Source: Corticium candelabrum
Lineage: Eukaryota; Porifera; Homoscleromorpha; Homosclerophorida; Plakinidae
Length of the DNA stretch: 64,000 nt
Direction: 5' to 3'
Assembly: GCF_963422355.1 (NCBI RefSeq)
Contig: NC_085099.1
Coordinates: forward strand, 6,707,125 to 6,771,124
Positions within the stretch are counted from its first letter, which is position 1; every line of letters starts with the position of its first letter. Below, piece by piece: positions 20,801 to 31,770 of this stretch. Position numbers and translations under genes: made by a program. The notes beneath the pieces are model-generated. The model had not been told where the DNA came from and did no database searches. It worked only from the letters and a program-made list of their open reading frames with translations.

Positions 20801-23146
20801 ACACGTACGCACGTGGTCAAGTGCAAGTGCACATGTGTCGGCCGTGTTCGTGCAGTGTTCAATGACACCAACAATGATGATGAAGATTTGACTGACACTC
20901 TTGAAACTGACATCTCATGGTAGTCATGTCTATATATCTTAACTAATCTTGCTTCTGCAAGCATGCTCGAATGGCATATAAGCCTGTCTTGAGTATAAGC
21001 CTGTCTTAAATATTAGCCTAAATTCCAATTTGGTTTATACATATACATGTATAAGCACGGCTTTTATTTGCGACAATACGGTAGCTGATAGGACTGAACT
21101 CTCTAAAATTTAAAGCAAAAAAGTGACATCTTGGTTCCAGACTGAGAGAGGGTGAGATGGACAGTGGCATTGCAGCTCATTGAAAGCCAAACAATCGTCA
21201 TGAGGAGCATTTCCTGCTAAACTGAGCGACTGCATAGCAATGCTGAAACAACCTTCCCTTGTATAACAAACTGCATCTCTTGCATTGCTATGTGTAAATC
21301 GAGACTGCATCTAAAGATTGAGAAGGTATTAAAGGGAAACTCTCACCAAAATCAACTATTTCTCAGATGAAAGCTGTCACTTCATGACACAACCCTTTGC
21401 AACCGTTTACTGCAGAAGTTTTTTTACTGTAACGAAGAAATAAAGCATTAAAATTACCTGCATAGACGTGTTTAGTACCCGTATGTGGCATAAGCATAAC
21501 TCTGATTGTTGGTTAGCAAGGAAGACCAATTTCTGTGCACACTTCAAGGTAAGGATTGTGAGACATATGGTGTCAAGTTGTGATTTATTGACTAAAGCAA
21601 ACTGGGACCCCAAAGTTATCACGCAAATATCGACTGTGGCAATACAACCTCAGAAGGAGACCCTTCCTAGATTAGTTCATAGATCATGTCTCGCTGAATT
21701 TTGGGTGCGTTAGGAGCACTTGGTATGGTTAAACCTAAAGTAGTTACTTCGAGAGAGTAAGACTTTGCATACATACGGGGAATTGTCTGAACAACTCGTT
21801 TCCGATTCTCTGTTTCTGTGGCTGTCTGGACCGTAGGTTTCCTGCAGGAAGATACCAGGCCTTGCATCTTTCTTTCAACAAGTTTTAGTATTTGGTGAGA
21901 GTTCTCCTTTAAAGGGAAAACCTGACACTCAGACTTTGTCGCCTCCCAAAGAGAAATCAGATCACCTTACAACTTTTGAGGTCTAGAAAGCAATGACTTG
22001 AGAGCAATCCACTTCTTTCTGTCCCTGCCAAAAGCAGCATAAGACCAATCTTGGCAAAATAAAAAACGAGTAAACCCAAAATTCCATCGTAAGAAGCATG
22101 TACGAATTCAAAAGCCAGGAGGTAAGAAAGTGGTCTAACAGCACAAGAAGTGTGGCAAACAGTTGTGACTGGCATGAGCACAATTTTATTCATGAGTGTG
22201 TAGAAAGCAGTTGATTCATCAACATCTTTCCATAAAAAACTCAGCGGCTCGGAAACCAGCTAAAATCAACTCAATGTCTGTGACATTGACAGCTTACACC
22301 AGCTGGCAAACTTGACTGAAGTAGGGTGGTGCTCCAACACACATGTTTGGTGAACGTCATACCAGGTCTGCATACAGTATGCGTGTACAGTACACACTTG
22401 TACTACACTGTAATGTACACATGTACTTTGTACACATGTACTTTGTAATACAGTTACATACGCATTCTCCTACACACTGGCACGCAATAGTCAAGACAGG
22501 CTTGAGAATTCATCATCAAGTGAGTGTTTATATGGGAGTTTCTTGCCAAAGTGCTTACCCTCGGAGTCCCAAGACCTGACATGCACTGGAAAAAGCATCC
22601 GGTCTAGGGAGGTGTCCAGATCTTGGAGGTCAGGGAGGGGGGTGTAATAATATCATCCAATCAGCAGAGACTGCCCACAAAATAGCATAGGTAACAAAGT
22701 AGCCGGTCACAGCTAAATAACCACTGCCTAATTAAAAGAATCTACAGATTTAAATTAATTAATCATATCAATTTCATCACATTAATTTTACAAATTTTTG
22801 CAACTCACAGATACAAAATTAGATTCGACACTTGAAAAAACGCAACATGGCAGTGCATTACAATGTAGTCATCATTCTAGAAGTGACGTTCTAACCTCTC
22901 GCCGAACGGTCTCACTCTCACCGCCACAGTCACAGTAGAGTCTTCTCCTTCATTGTGTCGTATGGAAGATGACTTACGATAAGAATGGAAACTGGAAGAC
23001 TCATGACAAGTAGACTCCGAGACTTCTGACTGTGTAACCAGCGACAAAGGTAACGACGAGGACGATGAAGCCTGCATTAAAGCAGGAAGACATGGAAGTT
23101 GTCTCTTAGAGGATCGGTGTTTTCGCCTATCAGAAGAACTACTCAT
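17814..23146 (-). CDS. KIF14: KIF14-like kinesin, first five coding exons
   Basis: Coding exons on the minus strand are 22896-23146, 18948-19176, 18870-18892, 17958-18045 and 17814-17903; all splice sites are GT-AG and the phases agree. The start ATG at 23146 opens a Ser-rich leader of about 70 residues. The motor domain follows: VAVRVRPFGER (first strand), YDYSFWSF, FEGYNTCLFAYGQ, then the P-loop TGSGKSYS, GIIPRFSKDLF, and FYEIYNEKIHDLL. The FWSF block and the TGSGKSY form of the P-loop point to KIF14, the kinesin-3-class motor of the central spindle and cytokinesis, rather than KIF1 or KIF16B. About 160 residues are covered; the rest of the motor and all of the tail were not found. The gene either continues beyond the transposon nest to the left or is truncated. 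Confidence 0.78.
18870..18892 (-). other. KIF14: 23-nt microexon encoding the kinesin P-loop
   Basis: Encodes TGSGKSY plus two bases, between an acceptor (TTTAG) and a donor (GTTTGT). Only 55 bp of intron separate it from exon 2. Skipping would remove the nucleotide-binding loop and shift the frame. Confidence 0.8.
19696..20470 (-). pseudogene. Reverse-transcriptase fragment in kinesin intron 1
   Basis: Minus-strand pieces in two or three frames give an RT-like series: EFGVPGGLEAAIQSL, then KVDFDISATDLRFF, then ELLFGN, VQQGD (a common non-LTR-type RT motif), LNLWYFD-TFVGDRK and RESKCKVFW. No endonuclease or LTR was seen. It is the RT part of an old retroelement whose class could not be fixed, probably non-LTR. 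It contains a 58-bp tandem duplication at 20334-20449. Confidence 0.6.
20334..20449. repeat. 58-bp tandem duplication
   Basis: Two adjacent copies (20334-20391 and 20392-20449) starting AGTCTACTGCTATG differ at one base, a recent duplication within the RT fragment. Confidence 0.9.
20672..21081. mobile_element. TA-flanked MITE with CCGTA-type ends
   Basis: Bordered by TA (20670-20671 and 21082-21083). The inverted ends are CC(A/G)T(C/A)TTGTCGCAAATAAA, each followed by several imperfect repeats of a short AAGCC-containing unit. The 410-bp unit has no coding capacity. Confidence 0.75.
21333..21908. mobile_element. TTAA-flanked MITE D
   Basis: TTAA at 21329-21332 and 21909-21912. The inverted ends start AGGGAAACTCTCACC and AGGAGAACTCTCACC. 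The 576-bp unit belongs to the same broad TTAA/AGG group as elements A, B, C, F and G. It lies in kinesin intron 1. Confidence 0.78.
21913..22895. other. Remainder of kinesin intron 1
   Basis: Intronic sequence with a short direct repeat of TGTACACATGTACTTTG at about 22416-22449. No other feature was recognised. Confidence 0.5.
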
Positions 23147-23808
23147 AGCCCTAGCGCCAAATCATCACGTGACAACATGTTTTTAAGACCCGGATAAAGC
23201 AATTTTATCAATGTGCTCTCGTACGTACTGTGTACACCATAAGAATAATGTTTCTAGAATCAAGATTCCAAATTAGAAAACCAAAACCGCAGCATACAGT
23301 AAACAGATGTTGTAGCTCTACACAAGACACTGAAGTCGTATTATATCTTTGCTAGGTAGTGTGTTGATCATGATGTATTTGTTTGTTTGTTTATTTGTGT
23401 TTGTTGACTGCCTTCCATGGGAACTGCACCAGAATCTGATGTGTAAAAGAAATATGTGTCGTTGCCCCTACATGGGTAAGTGGGGTTTACTCCCATCTGG
23501 GCGCTCACCAGCCCAGCAGGTGAGTTCAGCAGGATACATGTTTCTGTGTAGTCCACACGGCGATCAATGACTATCTATAGCCAATTCCATAGGGTACTGG
23601 GTAGATTGCAGGCACGGTGACCGCGGACTAGTGGATATCAGTGACCACAAGGAAAACCACGCTGTCATCGTCAACATCCGTTCGCCACAACTGAAACGAG
23701 TCATAGTCTCATGTGACAAGATTTAATATTAATAGAGATAGAGTATCCGGGCAGTTTTGCTGCTCAACCATTGGTCGGATTGAAAATATACGGGCGCGCA
23801 CCTTCGTT
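23147..23808. promoter_or_regulatory. Shared head-to-head promoter region
   Basis: The 662 bp between the kinesin ATG (minus) and the start of the plus-strand gene must hold both promoters if that gene is real. Its middle, about 23440-23580, resembles a segment at 56080-56190: shared blocks are CACCA(G/A)CCC(A/G)GCAGGT and TACATGTTTCTGTGTA(G/A)TCCA. Part of the interval is therefore a dispersed repeat. No TATA box was assigned. Confidence 0.4.
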
Positions 23809-26131
23809 ATGGAAGCTGTAGACAAGAATGTCGTGCGCTGTTCTTTCCAGAATGACATTGGGTGTTGTTCTGATTGTCAGCAAGGATGTGTATGGGCTGC
23901 TCTTGTGGCTGAGGACATTTTTGCTCAGCTATGTGAACGCTGGTCGTTTCACAACGAGTTCGTGGAGATGTACGCGAGCGAGGCACTAAAGCATTGTGAA
24001 CGGTGAGTGTCACATTTGAGTAACGTCCGAGTGGATAAGAATTTGTACACAGATTCTGAGAAATTAGCTAACCTAGCTAGATGAAGCGGCAATTGCAAGC
24101 GCTATGTAGAAGAACTGGTGACCGCAATGATCGCTTGTGTACATTGCTATTCTTGACAAAAGTCTACGCTGGTGTTCTTTTCTTGCATTTGGACTGTCGT
24201 TTACACCGAGCACATGCATTGCTAAGATCCAAAGTTGAAAAACGTGACCATCGTTGCACCTCTCGTCCGACTCTAATTCTTTACTTTAAAATGTTGGTTG
24301 ACTCATATTGAAGAGAAACACGAATGTTGCCCCTTATAATTTTTGTCCCAAGCTAGAGATTTTGATGACTTTCAATTGCGCACTTAGGATCCGTACTACG
24401 AGGCCGTGTTGCGCGGTAGAGATTTTTTCCGTTAGTGTATTAAATGAAACGTGATATCTAATTAGTGATATAGGAAATTACTCAACCGGTAAGTTCCAAC
24501 ATGAGGATCCTTGCTCCTCCGAGGCCATGTTGCGCGGTAGTACTGTAGTGATTTTTCCATTTTCATCGCGTGATATGACATAGCGTAGAGAAAGTACACA
24601 ACATTTAGGTTATTAAAATGGTGTAATGGAAGCGTTTACAGACTGGGCGTACATAGTAGCGTCACGTAGATCAAGTGATTGAAAGCGCCTGTGCACTCCG
24701 CATGTAAAAAATGAGGTCATCTCTAAGGAACTAGACAGGGTGGAAGAGTGCAGCTGTAGCGGCAGTGTATAGTTAGTAATGGAAGTGCACTCGGCATTTT
24801 AGGTTATATATTAGAACTGATGTCACTAGAAGAAGTAGCTCCAAAATATAGTTTTCTACGTTACATCCCGAGTTTGCATCCAGCTTTTCAAATTGCCAGC
24901 TTTTCAAAATGCCAGCTTTATGTGACAAGGGCATGGAACTTAATGCTGGAGGTATGTAGTAGTTGGTTACGTAGCATTTGTGAATTGGAATTACACAAGA
25001 AGAATTGGATACTCGATAAAATTGCCGCTTCATGCAAGACATGCCTCGAACATGGTGCATGCTACTAGTGTCCTGATTCATTTACCCGACACAGACGTCG
25101 TGTCGCCACTATAGGGTGCACTCAGTGACTCTTGCCTCACAATTTTTGTGTACAATATTTTAATATTTCCAGTGTTCTCCCCAGGCATCTCAAGACGTGG
25201 TGGCCCGCCATCCCTTGGCTAACGCCGCCACGCCTTATGTCTGCCATGCCTTACTATCTATGTGTTAGGCAAGAAATGGGAGACCAGTGGTTTGGGCTCT
25301 TGTATGAATAAAACACCTGTTGTTGTGGAAAGTCCAAAAGCAACGGCATAGAAGATCGCTATGTCCAAAATATACTTATGATGTTGTTTTGAATTCGATG
25401 CGTAGCAAGGTCGCTCCAACGTGCTGTTTCTGAACCACTCGCCATACTAATTAGTACGTATGACAGCATTCCTCTGCCTCCACTGACGTCAGGTGCTAAC
25501 ACCGCCCTATTCCGGAAATAGTATTGCAGAAGTAGCTTTGGACTGCTCTCATTCTCTCAAAATACGTGCTAAAAATGTAATTATATTTTTTTCTAGACTA
25601 CACATATGTAGATCTTTCATTTTAGCATAAAATAATTTTTGATTTTTGCACTGCAGTGGCCCTTTAAAAATAACAAAAATGCAATAAAATCTATTTTGAT
25701 TTTTACATTGCAGTCACCCTTTAATGCACTAATTTTTTCATATTGCTTGTTTGTACTGTATTTGAGTGCTGCTGAACCTTGTTTTGATTATCATAAACCA
25801 TTCCTCACAGCTGGGGTAGGTGGCAGGCTGGCTGATGAACTTGTTGGCTACTATTTTTTACTTTTCCTTGCCAATGACTAATGCAGTAAAAATTGAATAT
25901 AGAGGGCTGTCCCTTCCTTCATTGCAAACAAATTTTTGGCGGTTTAGTGGTTTACCTAAACTTAGCTAAACATCAGACTTAGAAGGATGTTTCTGTTGCT
26001 TAATTAATCCGTAAATCAAGTGTTCAACTCACTGTTTGAATTCATGTTTTAATTTATTATAGATCTCACAAGACCTTGCTCCCGAAAACTCCTTTGAAAC
26101 GGAAAACAAGGCGAAGCAGATGTTGCAGTAG
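23809..26131 (+). CDS. Unrecognised short multi-exon gene
   Basis: Proposed exons are 23809-24002 (ATG start, donor GTGAGT), 24110-24241 (least certain), 24815-24951 (donor GTATGT) and 26063-26131 (ends TAG). Phases agree throughout. The product would be about 176 residues: MEAVDKNVVRCSF at the start, a Cys-rich CCSDCQQGC stretch near residue 20, a largely helical middle (FLRYIPSLHPAFQIASF, RAWNLMLE), and a charged end (ENSFETENKAKQMLQ). The exon at 24815 looks most protein-like. The donor proposed for exon 2 (C/GTGACC) is weak and another exon may exist. No family was recognised. It is head-to-head with the kinesin, which suggests a shared promoter. Confidence 0.4.
25181..25260. repeat. Left end of a hAT-like MITE, partner missing
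   Basis: Begins CAGTGTTCTCCCCAGGC and then runs close to the left end of the 26313-26744 MITE (GGCAT, then GTGGCCCGCC). No matching right end was found, so it is a truncated copy. Confidence 0.45.
25625..25735. repeat. Two stacked right ends of TTAA elements
   Basis: Two similar blocks end in TTAA, at 25664-25667 (GCAGTGGCCCT before it) and 25732-25735 (GCAGTCACCCT before it). Each is preceded by TTTTGATTTTT-like sequence, as at the right ends of A, F and G. No left partners were seen, so these are solo or nested termini of the same family. Confidence 0.5.
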
Positions 26132-26312
26132 GATCAAGTCTAATCATTGTGCAAGGTATAACCTTCGAAGAAGACAGAAACAAAGTACCACGCCAGACCA
26201 ACAACAGTTTCAGATCCTCATTAGTAAGCAAGGTAATGGTAATTTTATGTCTTATGCTGCTAATAACCGACATGTATGCTTGTGAAATTATGTGTGTGTT
26301 TGCGTATGTGCA

Positions 26313-26743
26313 CAGGGTTCTAGCCAGGCATGTGAGGGCGTAGCGGCCCGCTATGCTTCCAACATACTGGATACGCATGTAATAGGTGCTGTACGCCACA
26401 CACGCACTGTGCACACTCTCTCCAGAAGTTATGACGAAGGGGAGGGACTAGCTAGATAGTGTCTGTTCATTACCTTTTAAAACGTTTATCAACAGAGTGA
26501 TAATGAGGGAAAAGATGGAGACTTGTCATTCATGAGTCTCTAATGCATACCTATAGTATTGTAATTGGATTTGTTGCCTGGTAATAATGAGACAGATTCC
26601 TAGAGCCTGGTACTGTACAGTACAGTAGGCATCCTAAACCACTTCCCCAAACCAGCACAGACGCATACATGTCATGCCTACGTGTCAGACTTATGTGCCC
26701 TGCCCATACTGCTACGCCTTCCAAAAATCCTGGCTGGAACCCT

Positions 26744-26744
<1 letters not shown>
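26313..26744. mobile_element. hAT-like MITE
   Basis: The inverted ends are CAGGGTTC(T/C)AGCCAGG, with further matching GGCGTAGC blocks. The 432-bp unit has no coding capacity. Eight bases before (TATGTGCA) and after (GTGTGTGT) are only partly alike because the right flank is now a microsatellite. Confidence 0.65.

Positions 26745-26823
<79 letters not shown>
26745..26823. repeat. (GT)n microsatellite, about 39 units
   Basis: An uninterrupted GT tract directly abutting the right end of the hAT-like MITE. Long Val-Cys or His-Thr reading frames across it are artefacts. Confidence 0.97.
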
Positions 26824-26827
<4 letters not shown>

Positions 26828-28584
26828 GTGGAAAACATCGGGCAATGTCCCACCAAATGTGTTGTTTGTGTGACCAAATACTATATCAATATCAGTGTTG
26901 GACCTGTTGGGACAAAACTGCCACCTCTACGCATGAATGATAGTGTAAAGTTTGTTTTTCACAACTGGAAGTAAAGTATGGAAGAGAAGCCTACCAAATG
27001 TGTGTAAGTATAGGTATGGCTGCTTGTGGCAGTTCTAGCTTAGAGATGGGAGGCGCAAGAAAAATAATTGGAAAAACGAGCTCCCAGCAGCAGGCTGTCA
27101 AAAAATGTGGAAGCGTCTCCACGACAACTTGGTGCGGGAGGAAATGAAAACCAAATCACAGACTTTTGTATTCTGGTATACGATTATGATGAGCATGCAC
27201 GTAGTGGCTTGTTGCTGACACTCATCAAATGATATTGTAAATGGCACAGCGTCAGCATCAGCATTTTGACACCTACTCGGCGTCTTCGCCAGCGTTCTCA
27301 CGAGTGTCGTCAGCGTTATATTGTAAACCAGGCTTTAGTTGTAATATGCACTCCAACACTGCGCTTCAGTTGACAACGCAGCTGCTGTCTTCCAAGGCAT
27401 GCAAGCAATAAGTCATCACTTTTCGTCCAATGACGGTCCAAGAAGGCGTCTAGCTGTCATGAGCTTTTTCTGCGAATATTTAGTTGTACCATTTCTTCAG
27501 GCAGTCAGTCCGGTACTAGTAGCTGTTTTCGATATGCATTGCGGATTGATTGAACTGTTTACTTTTGTGATTCTGTGATTCAGCAATTTTTACAGACGAG
27601 CTCGAGTGCGTGCCCTGGTAAAAGTCCACATTCTTCAGCAACTTGGGCAATGGTCAGCCTAGACTAGTAGTCTTGTAGTCATAGACGTGATATTATTCTC
27701 TTTTTCTGCGCTTGGCTGCCAAGTGATCTCGATCCAGCGCATTGTCTACACAACTGCGACGTCCTCTTTGGATTCTGGATGCGGCGTGCGATCTCCTTGG
27801 TAGTGGTAGTAGTTCTCTTTGATCTATTGTCGTGAGCCAGGCATGGATAACACTTTTCTTTCGCTTAGAACTCATGAATCACGTACACTGACGCACATAC
27901 AGAAGGAAACAGTTACTGTACTAGAGTGAAATAAAATTGTCCATCAGAGCCCATACGAAATATAATGCATAAGAAAGGTCTTCTGGTCAAATGTACGAGA
28001 ATAGTTGCGCACGAAAATTTGTGGATTTACATTATTGAAGAGAAAAATTTAGACAACATACTAAGCTTTAAAGTATTTTCTTTATTAGTGTTGTCTGACA
28101 AATAGGGTCTTGAGGTAAGGCCAAGTCAACTTAATAAATGGATTATCGTAGTGGTAGGTTGTCCTGTATTATATTGGTTTCACACAGATGACAATACCTT
28201 ACCGTATGTGTCACATTCCTATTCAGGTGGGAGCTTATTAATGATGCTAATATATTGGAGAAATTTTTGTGTGTATGTGACTTTTTGTTCAGAGCTCAAA
28301 ATTACGGTCTGTCTTCAGACATTGTTCGACTGCTTTTACCACTTGTCCAGTTAACTCTCATTAAGATCAGACGTGTTATCCGAGAAATTATGTATGACCC
28401 ATGCACAAGTAGAAATTGTAATTACTGGCATCCTTTCATTTATATTCTCTGTTTGCATTGACCCATTGTGCTTTGTAAATTCTTATTCTTGGCATAGCAA
28501 TGATCTTGGTGCCTTTCAAAATCACAATTTCTTGGGTTTCTAGTTTTCTGCATATCACATGCATATTTACTCATTATGAGGCTA
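26824..28584. other. Intergenic, a few exon-like fragments only
   Basis: No recognised gene. A 60-codon minus-strand frame (27693-27875, MSSKRKKSVIHAWL start, Arg/Lys-rich end) and a plus-strand stretch 28291-28461 behind an acceptor-like TTTTTGTTCAG could be exons, but all frames around the latter are fairly open. Neither matches a family I know. Confidence 0.35.
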
Positions 28585-28589
28585 TGAGC

Positions 28590-29640
28590 CAGCATTAGTC
28601 TCTTGAACAGCCCAGCCCTTCTTAACGCACACACGGAAGGAGCGGAGAGGGGCGGTTCCCGCACGTGAAGAGGGTCTGTTAAATCCAGCAGATAATTGGG
28701 AACGGAAATGGAGTGACTAACCTTTGACGTCGCCTCTTTAGCACACATAGCACATGCCTGCCTTGGGTGATTGGTAGCTATTATGTCACTCGACACGCTG
28801 TGAAGCTGAGATGTCATACGTTCGCATTGTTCTGTAGAGGCTACCAGATCTGATCATGTAGTTCACTAGAAGGGGGCAGAGACCGAGGAGATCGAAAAGT
28901 AACAGTAGGTCATTCCCTCATACAAGGGTAAGAGCCTGACATTCAGATGGCAAGCTACCATGGAATGCGTCAAGTAGTAAAGGTGACGTACGTTGTACAT
29001 GTATTGGTGCAGAGATTTCTATTGCATCATGTAAGTTTCACTTTGTGATTCATAAACTGCGAAACTTCCTGGGTCTTGTGAGTCTGGTTGTTTAGTCTAG
29101 AGGGTCACCTCATCGTCATCACGTAACTTTTAGCTTGTGAGTCATAACTGAGCCGTAAAAACTTGCTGGGGTTAGGGTCTACGGACCGCTGAAGTAGGGT
29201 CAACTCTTACCACCAATATGTACAACATATGTCACCTTGACCATTTGAACGGCATTCGCATTCCGCCCTAGCTTGAGATCTGAATCTCAGACTCGTAGTA
29301 CCCTTGTATGAGGGAATGACCTACTGTTACTTTTCGATCTCCTCAAGTCTCTTGTCCCCTTCTAGTGAACTACATGATCAGATCTGGTAGCCTCTACGGA
29401 ACAATGCGAACGTATGACGTCTCAGCTTCACGGCGTGTCGAGTGACATAATAGCTACCCATCACTCGAGGCAGGCACGTGCTAAAATCTCAGGCATTAGT
29501 CACTCCTTTTCCATTCCCAATTATCTGCCAGATTTGAACAGACCCTCTTTAGCGTGCGGGCACTGCCCCCTCTCCGCTCCTTACGCGCGCGTTAAGAGGA
29601 GCTGTGCAAGAGGTTAGGTCAGCATGTAAATGGCCCTAAT
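28590..29640. mobile_element. Large foldback (inverted-repeat) element 1
   Basis: Two arms of about 400 bp face each other around a loop of about 190 bp. The left arm (28590-29020) reads CTTAACGCACACACGG, then GTAACAGTAGGTCATTCC, then GGTGACGTACGTTGTACAT. The right arm (about 29208-29640) is its reverse complement with scattered differences. Outer ends are fuzzy and no target duplication was fixed. No coding frame is conserved in both arms. Confidence 0.75.
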
Positions 29641-30398
29641 AGGGATGCCTTAATTTGGTAAGTTTTAATGACAAAAAAGGCTTCTATGTGTCAGAATTGA
29701 TACTGTTGTGTGTTGAGCCTCACGAATTTGCATGATAAAACTTTGGATGATTTCTCAGTGTGCATGTGTTACCGCTTTATCTGTTTGACACGGTGGGTTT
29801 TAATGGCAAAATGGGCTTCTTGGGTAAGAAATGATGTTTTCTTGGATTTAGAAGTGATGTTTGCATTCATGGATTTACAAGATGTAGCTTCGTTCTTGAG
29901 TTATGGGTGATTCTCTGTGCCCAAATGCACCCATGCGCAGTATACAGTGTTTTAGCTGCCGATGTGTTTGTCCTACTGAACATTGAATGCCCAGTTGATT
30001 GCACACTAAGGCATTGGCACTCCCGATGCTTTCATTTATTTAATTAAAGTGGTCACTGATGTCAGGTGGCAGCTTTTGCTCTGCAATCTCATTGAGAAAT
30101 GAACTTAACAACCTACTTTCAGCTTTGGTGTGTGCAATTTTCTAGCATGGAGGGGCTGCACGCACTCTAGTAGAAACACTCACGCATGGCGAGTGAAAGT
30201 TAAGTTACTCTCCCAAGTTAATTAATACTGGAAAAGCCACACCCTTTTGTGACCATGCCTAGACGAGCAATTTCTGGCTCTGGATGAATTCATTTTTTGT
30301 ATTCTCAGAAAGTAGAACAGGAACAAACTGGTCTGTGCATTACTAAAATTCAGTCATCTGACTTGGAGAAGAGGAGGACCACATGATGCAGACAGTGA
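29641..30398. other. Intergenic, nothing recognised
   Basis: A diverged direct duplication (around 29660-29710 and 29790-29850: TTTTAATG(A/G)CAAAA, then GGCTTCT) was noted. Nothing else was seen. Confidence 0.45.
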
Positions 30399-30911
30399 AG
30401 TCCGTTTCAGAATTAAAGTCACTTCTGGCTTTGGGGAGTAGCGTAGTTGCTTAACACCCTGTAATTTACCGGGATGCCCTATTGTTATAGAGGTGTCTCA
30501 TTACCGCTGTTTCAATAACTTCCCAGTAAACTATCAGAACAAAGCCAACAGGGCTGTAGAAAGCGATAGAGAGTCTTAGTGGCTGTACCTAGCGTGCAGA
30601 TTACATTCTCAAGCTGTTTTTAGTTACTATTTAGGACAACATACTAATCTAAATACAGTAGGTATGCAATTAGAATGGTACATGATTGACAAGACTCCAC
30701 CTTTTATGTCATTATTTTACCGGAAGCATCACATAACTCGACCTATCTCCGGTGTAAGAGCATCTTACAGATGAGAGGTGAGGGTAATTGAATAAAGCAA
30801 ACATAGAGCTTTCCAATGATACCCCTATGACCTCAATCCATTCTAGGGTTACGCGTCAGCAGCCCAATTTCAGTTGTGACTGCAGAGGTGACTTTAATTC
30901 TGAAACGGACT
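30399..30911. mobile_element. MITE with perfect 24-bp inverted ends
   Basis: The ends 30399-30422 and 30888-30911 are perfect inverted copies (AGTCCGTTTCAGAATTAAAG...). Its core TTTCAGAATT matches the TIR of the 14320-14800 MITE, so they are related families. No clear target duplication was found. Confidence 0.72.
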
Positions 30912-31315
30912 AGGACAGAAGGTGCTGTCTAAGAAATGGCGGTAAGCAGGGCAACCAAGCTACGGGTAGATCATACGCAAACTGACACCCTGACACTGCT
31001 TAGCGCACATATATCTGGTAGACTGGCATAGGTTCCTTTTTTCATACATTGATTTTGCAACAGCCTGAGGAAATGCTTGCAAACAGGGGACACCATGTCT
31101 ATGTGATTCGTTACAAATACTGGCAGATGCGGAATCAAGTGCTTGACTCAGAAGGGTTGTAGCAGAAGAAGATCCTTCTTGTTAATCACATGACTCTGCT
31201 CACTCAGTACACAGCTCTGAGTAAACTACAGCAATTTCAGCCAATGCTCTTGCTGTTAGGCGACGCTTTTCTCTGCAGGCTGAGTACTCGTTTTCATTGC
31301 CTAGCTAGCAAGCTT

Positions 31316-31770
31316 GCAGTATGAAATAAACAGTCACTATCACTTGTAACCTTAACAGAAGTGAAGTTCCTTGGTGCATCACTAGGGTAGAGTTGAATGG
31401 TGAGAAGATCATCATACACCCAGTGTTCGAAATAGTGGTCAGACATGGACATTTCCGAACATTTTTGGTGTTTGCCCAATCACGTACGAGAACGTTCGGA
31501 CAAGATGTCTGGTCCAGTCCATCAAACTAACACAGAACTGTAGCGCAGCATGAAATAAACAGTCACCATCACCTGTAACCCTAACAGGTGTGAAGTTCCT
31601 TGGTGCATCATTAGGGTAGAGTTGAATGGTGAGAAGATCAGCATCATACACCCAAGTGCCCATAATAGTGGTCAGACATCGGACATTTCCAAACATTTTG
31701 TTTATGCGATCGCGTACGAGAACGTTCGGACAAGAAGTTCAGTCTGTCAAACTAGAAATGCAACTGTAAA
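31316..31770 (-). pseudogene. Tandemly duplicated OTU-protease fragment
   Basis: Two tandem copies of about 229 bp (31316-31544 and 31545-31770). On the minus strand each encodes TIQLYP(N/S)DAPRNFT followed by the opening catalytic motif of OTU cysteine proteases. The right copy reads VRVTGDGDCLFHAA, with the catalytic Asp and Cys; the left reads VKVTSDSDCLFHTA. Only the first ~50 residues of an OTU domain are present and no His-containing end was found. OTU domains occur in several transposon-borne and host proteins; the source is unknown. Confidence 0.6.

Noticed and set aside
23713..23808. Earlier start for the plus-strand gene
   Set aside because: The frame opens with GTG; the first in-frame ATG is at 23809.
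26551..26974. Long open frames on both strands with Val-Cys or His-Thr repeats
   Set aside because: They translate the GT microsatellite and have no other protein-like features.
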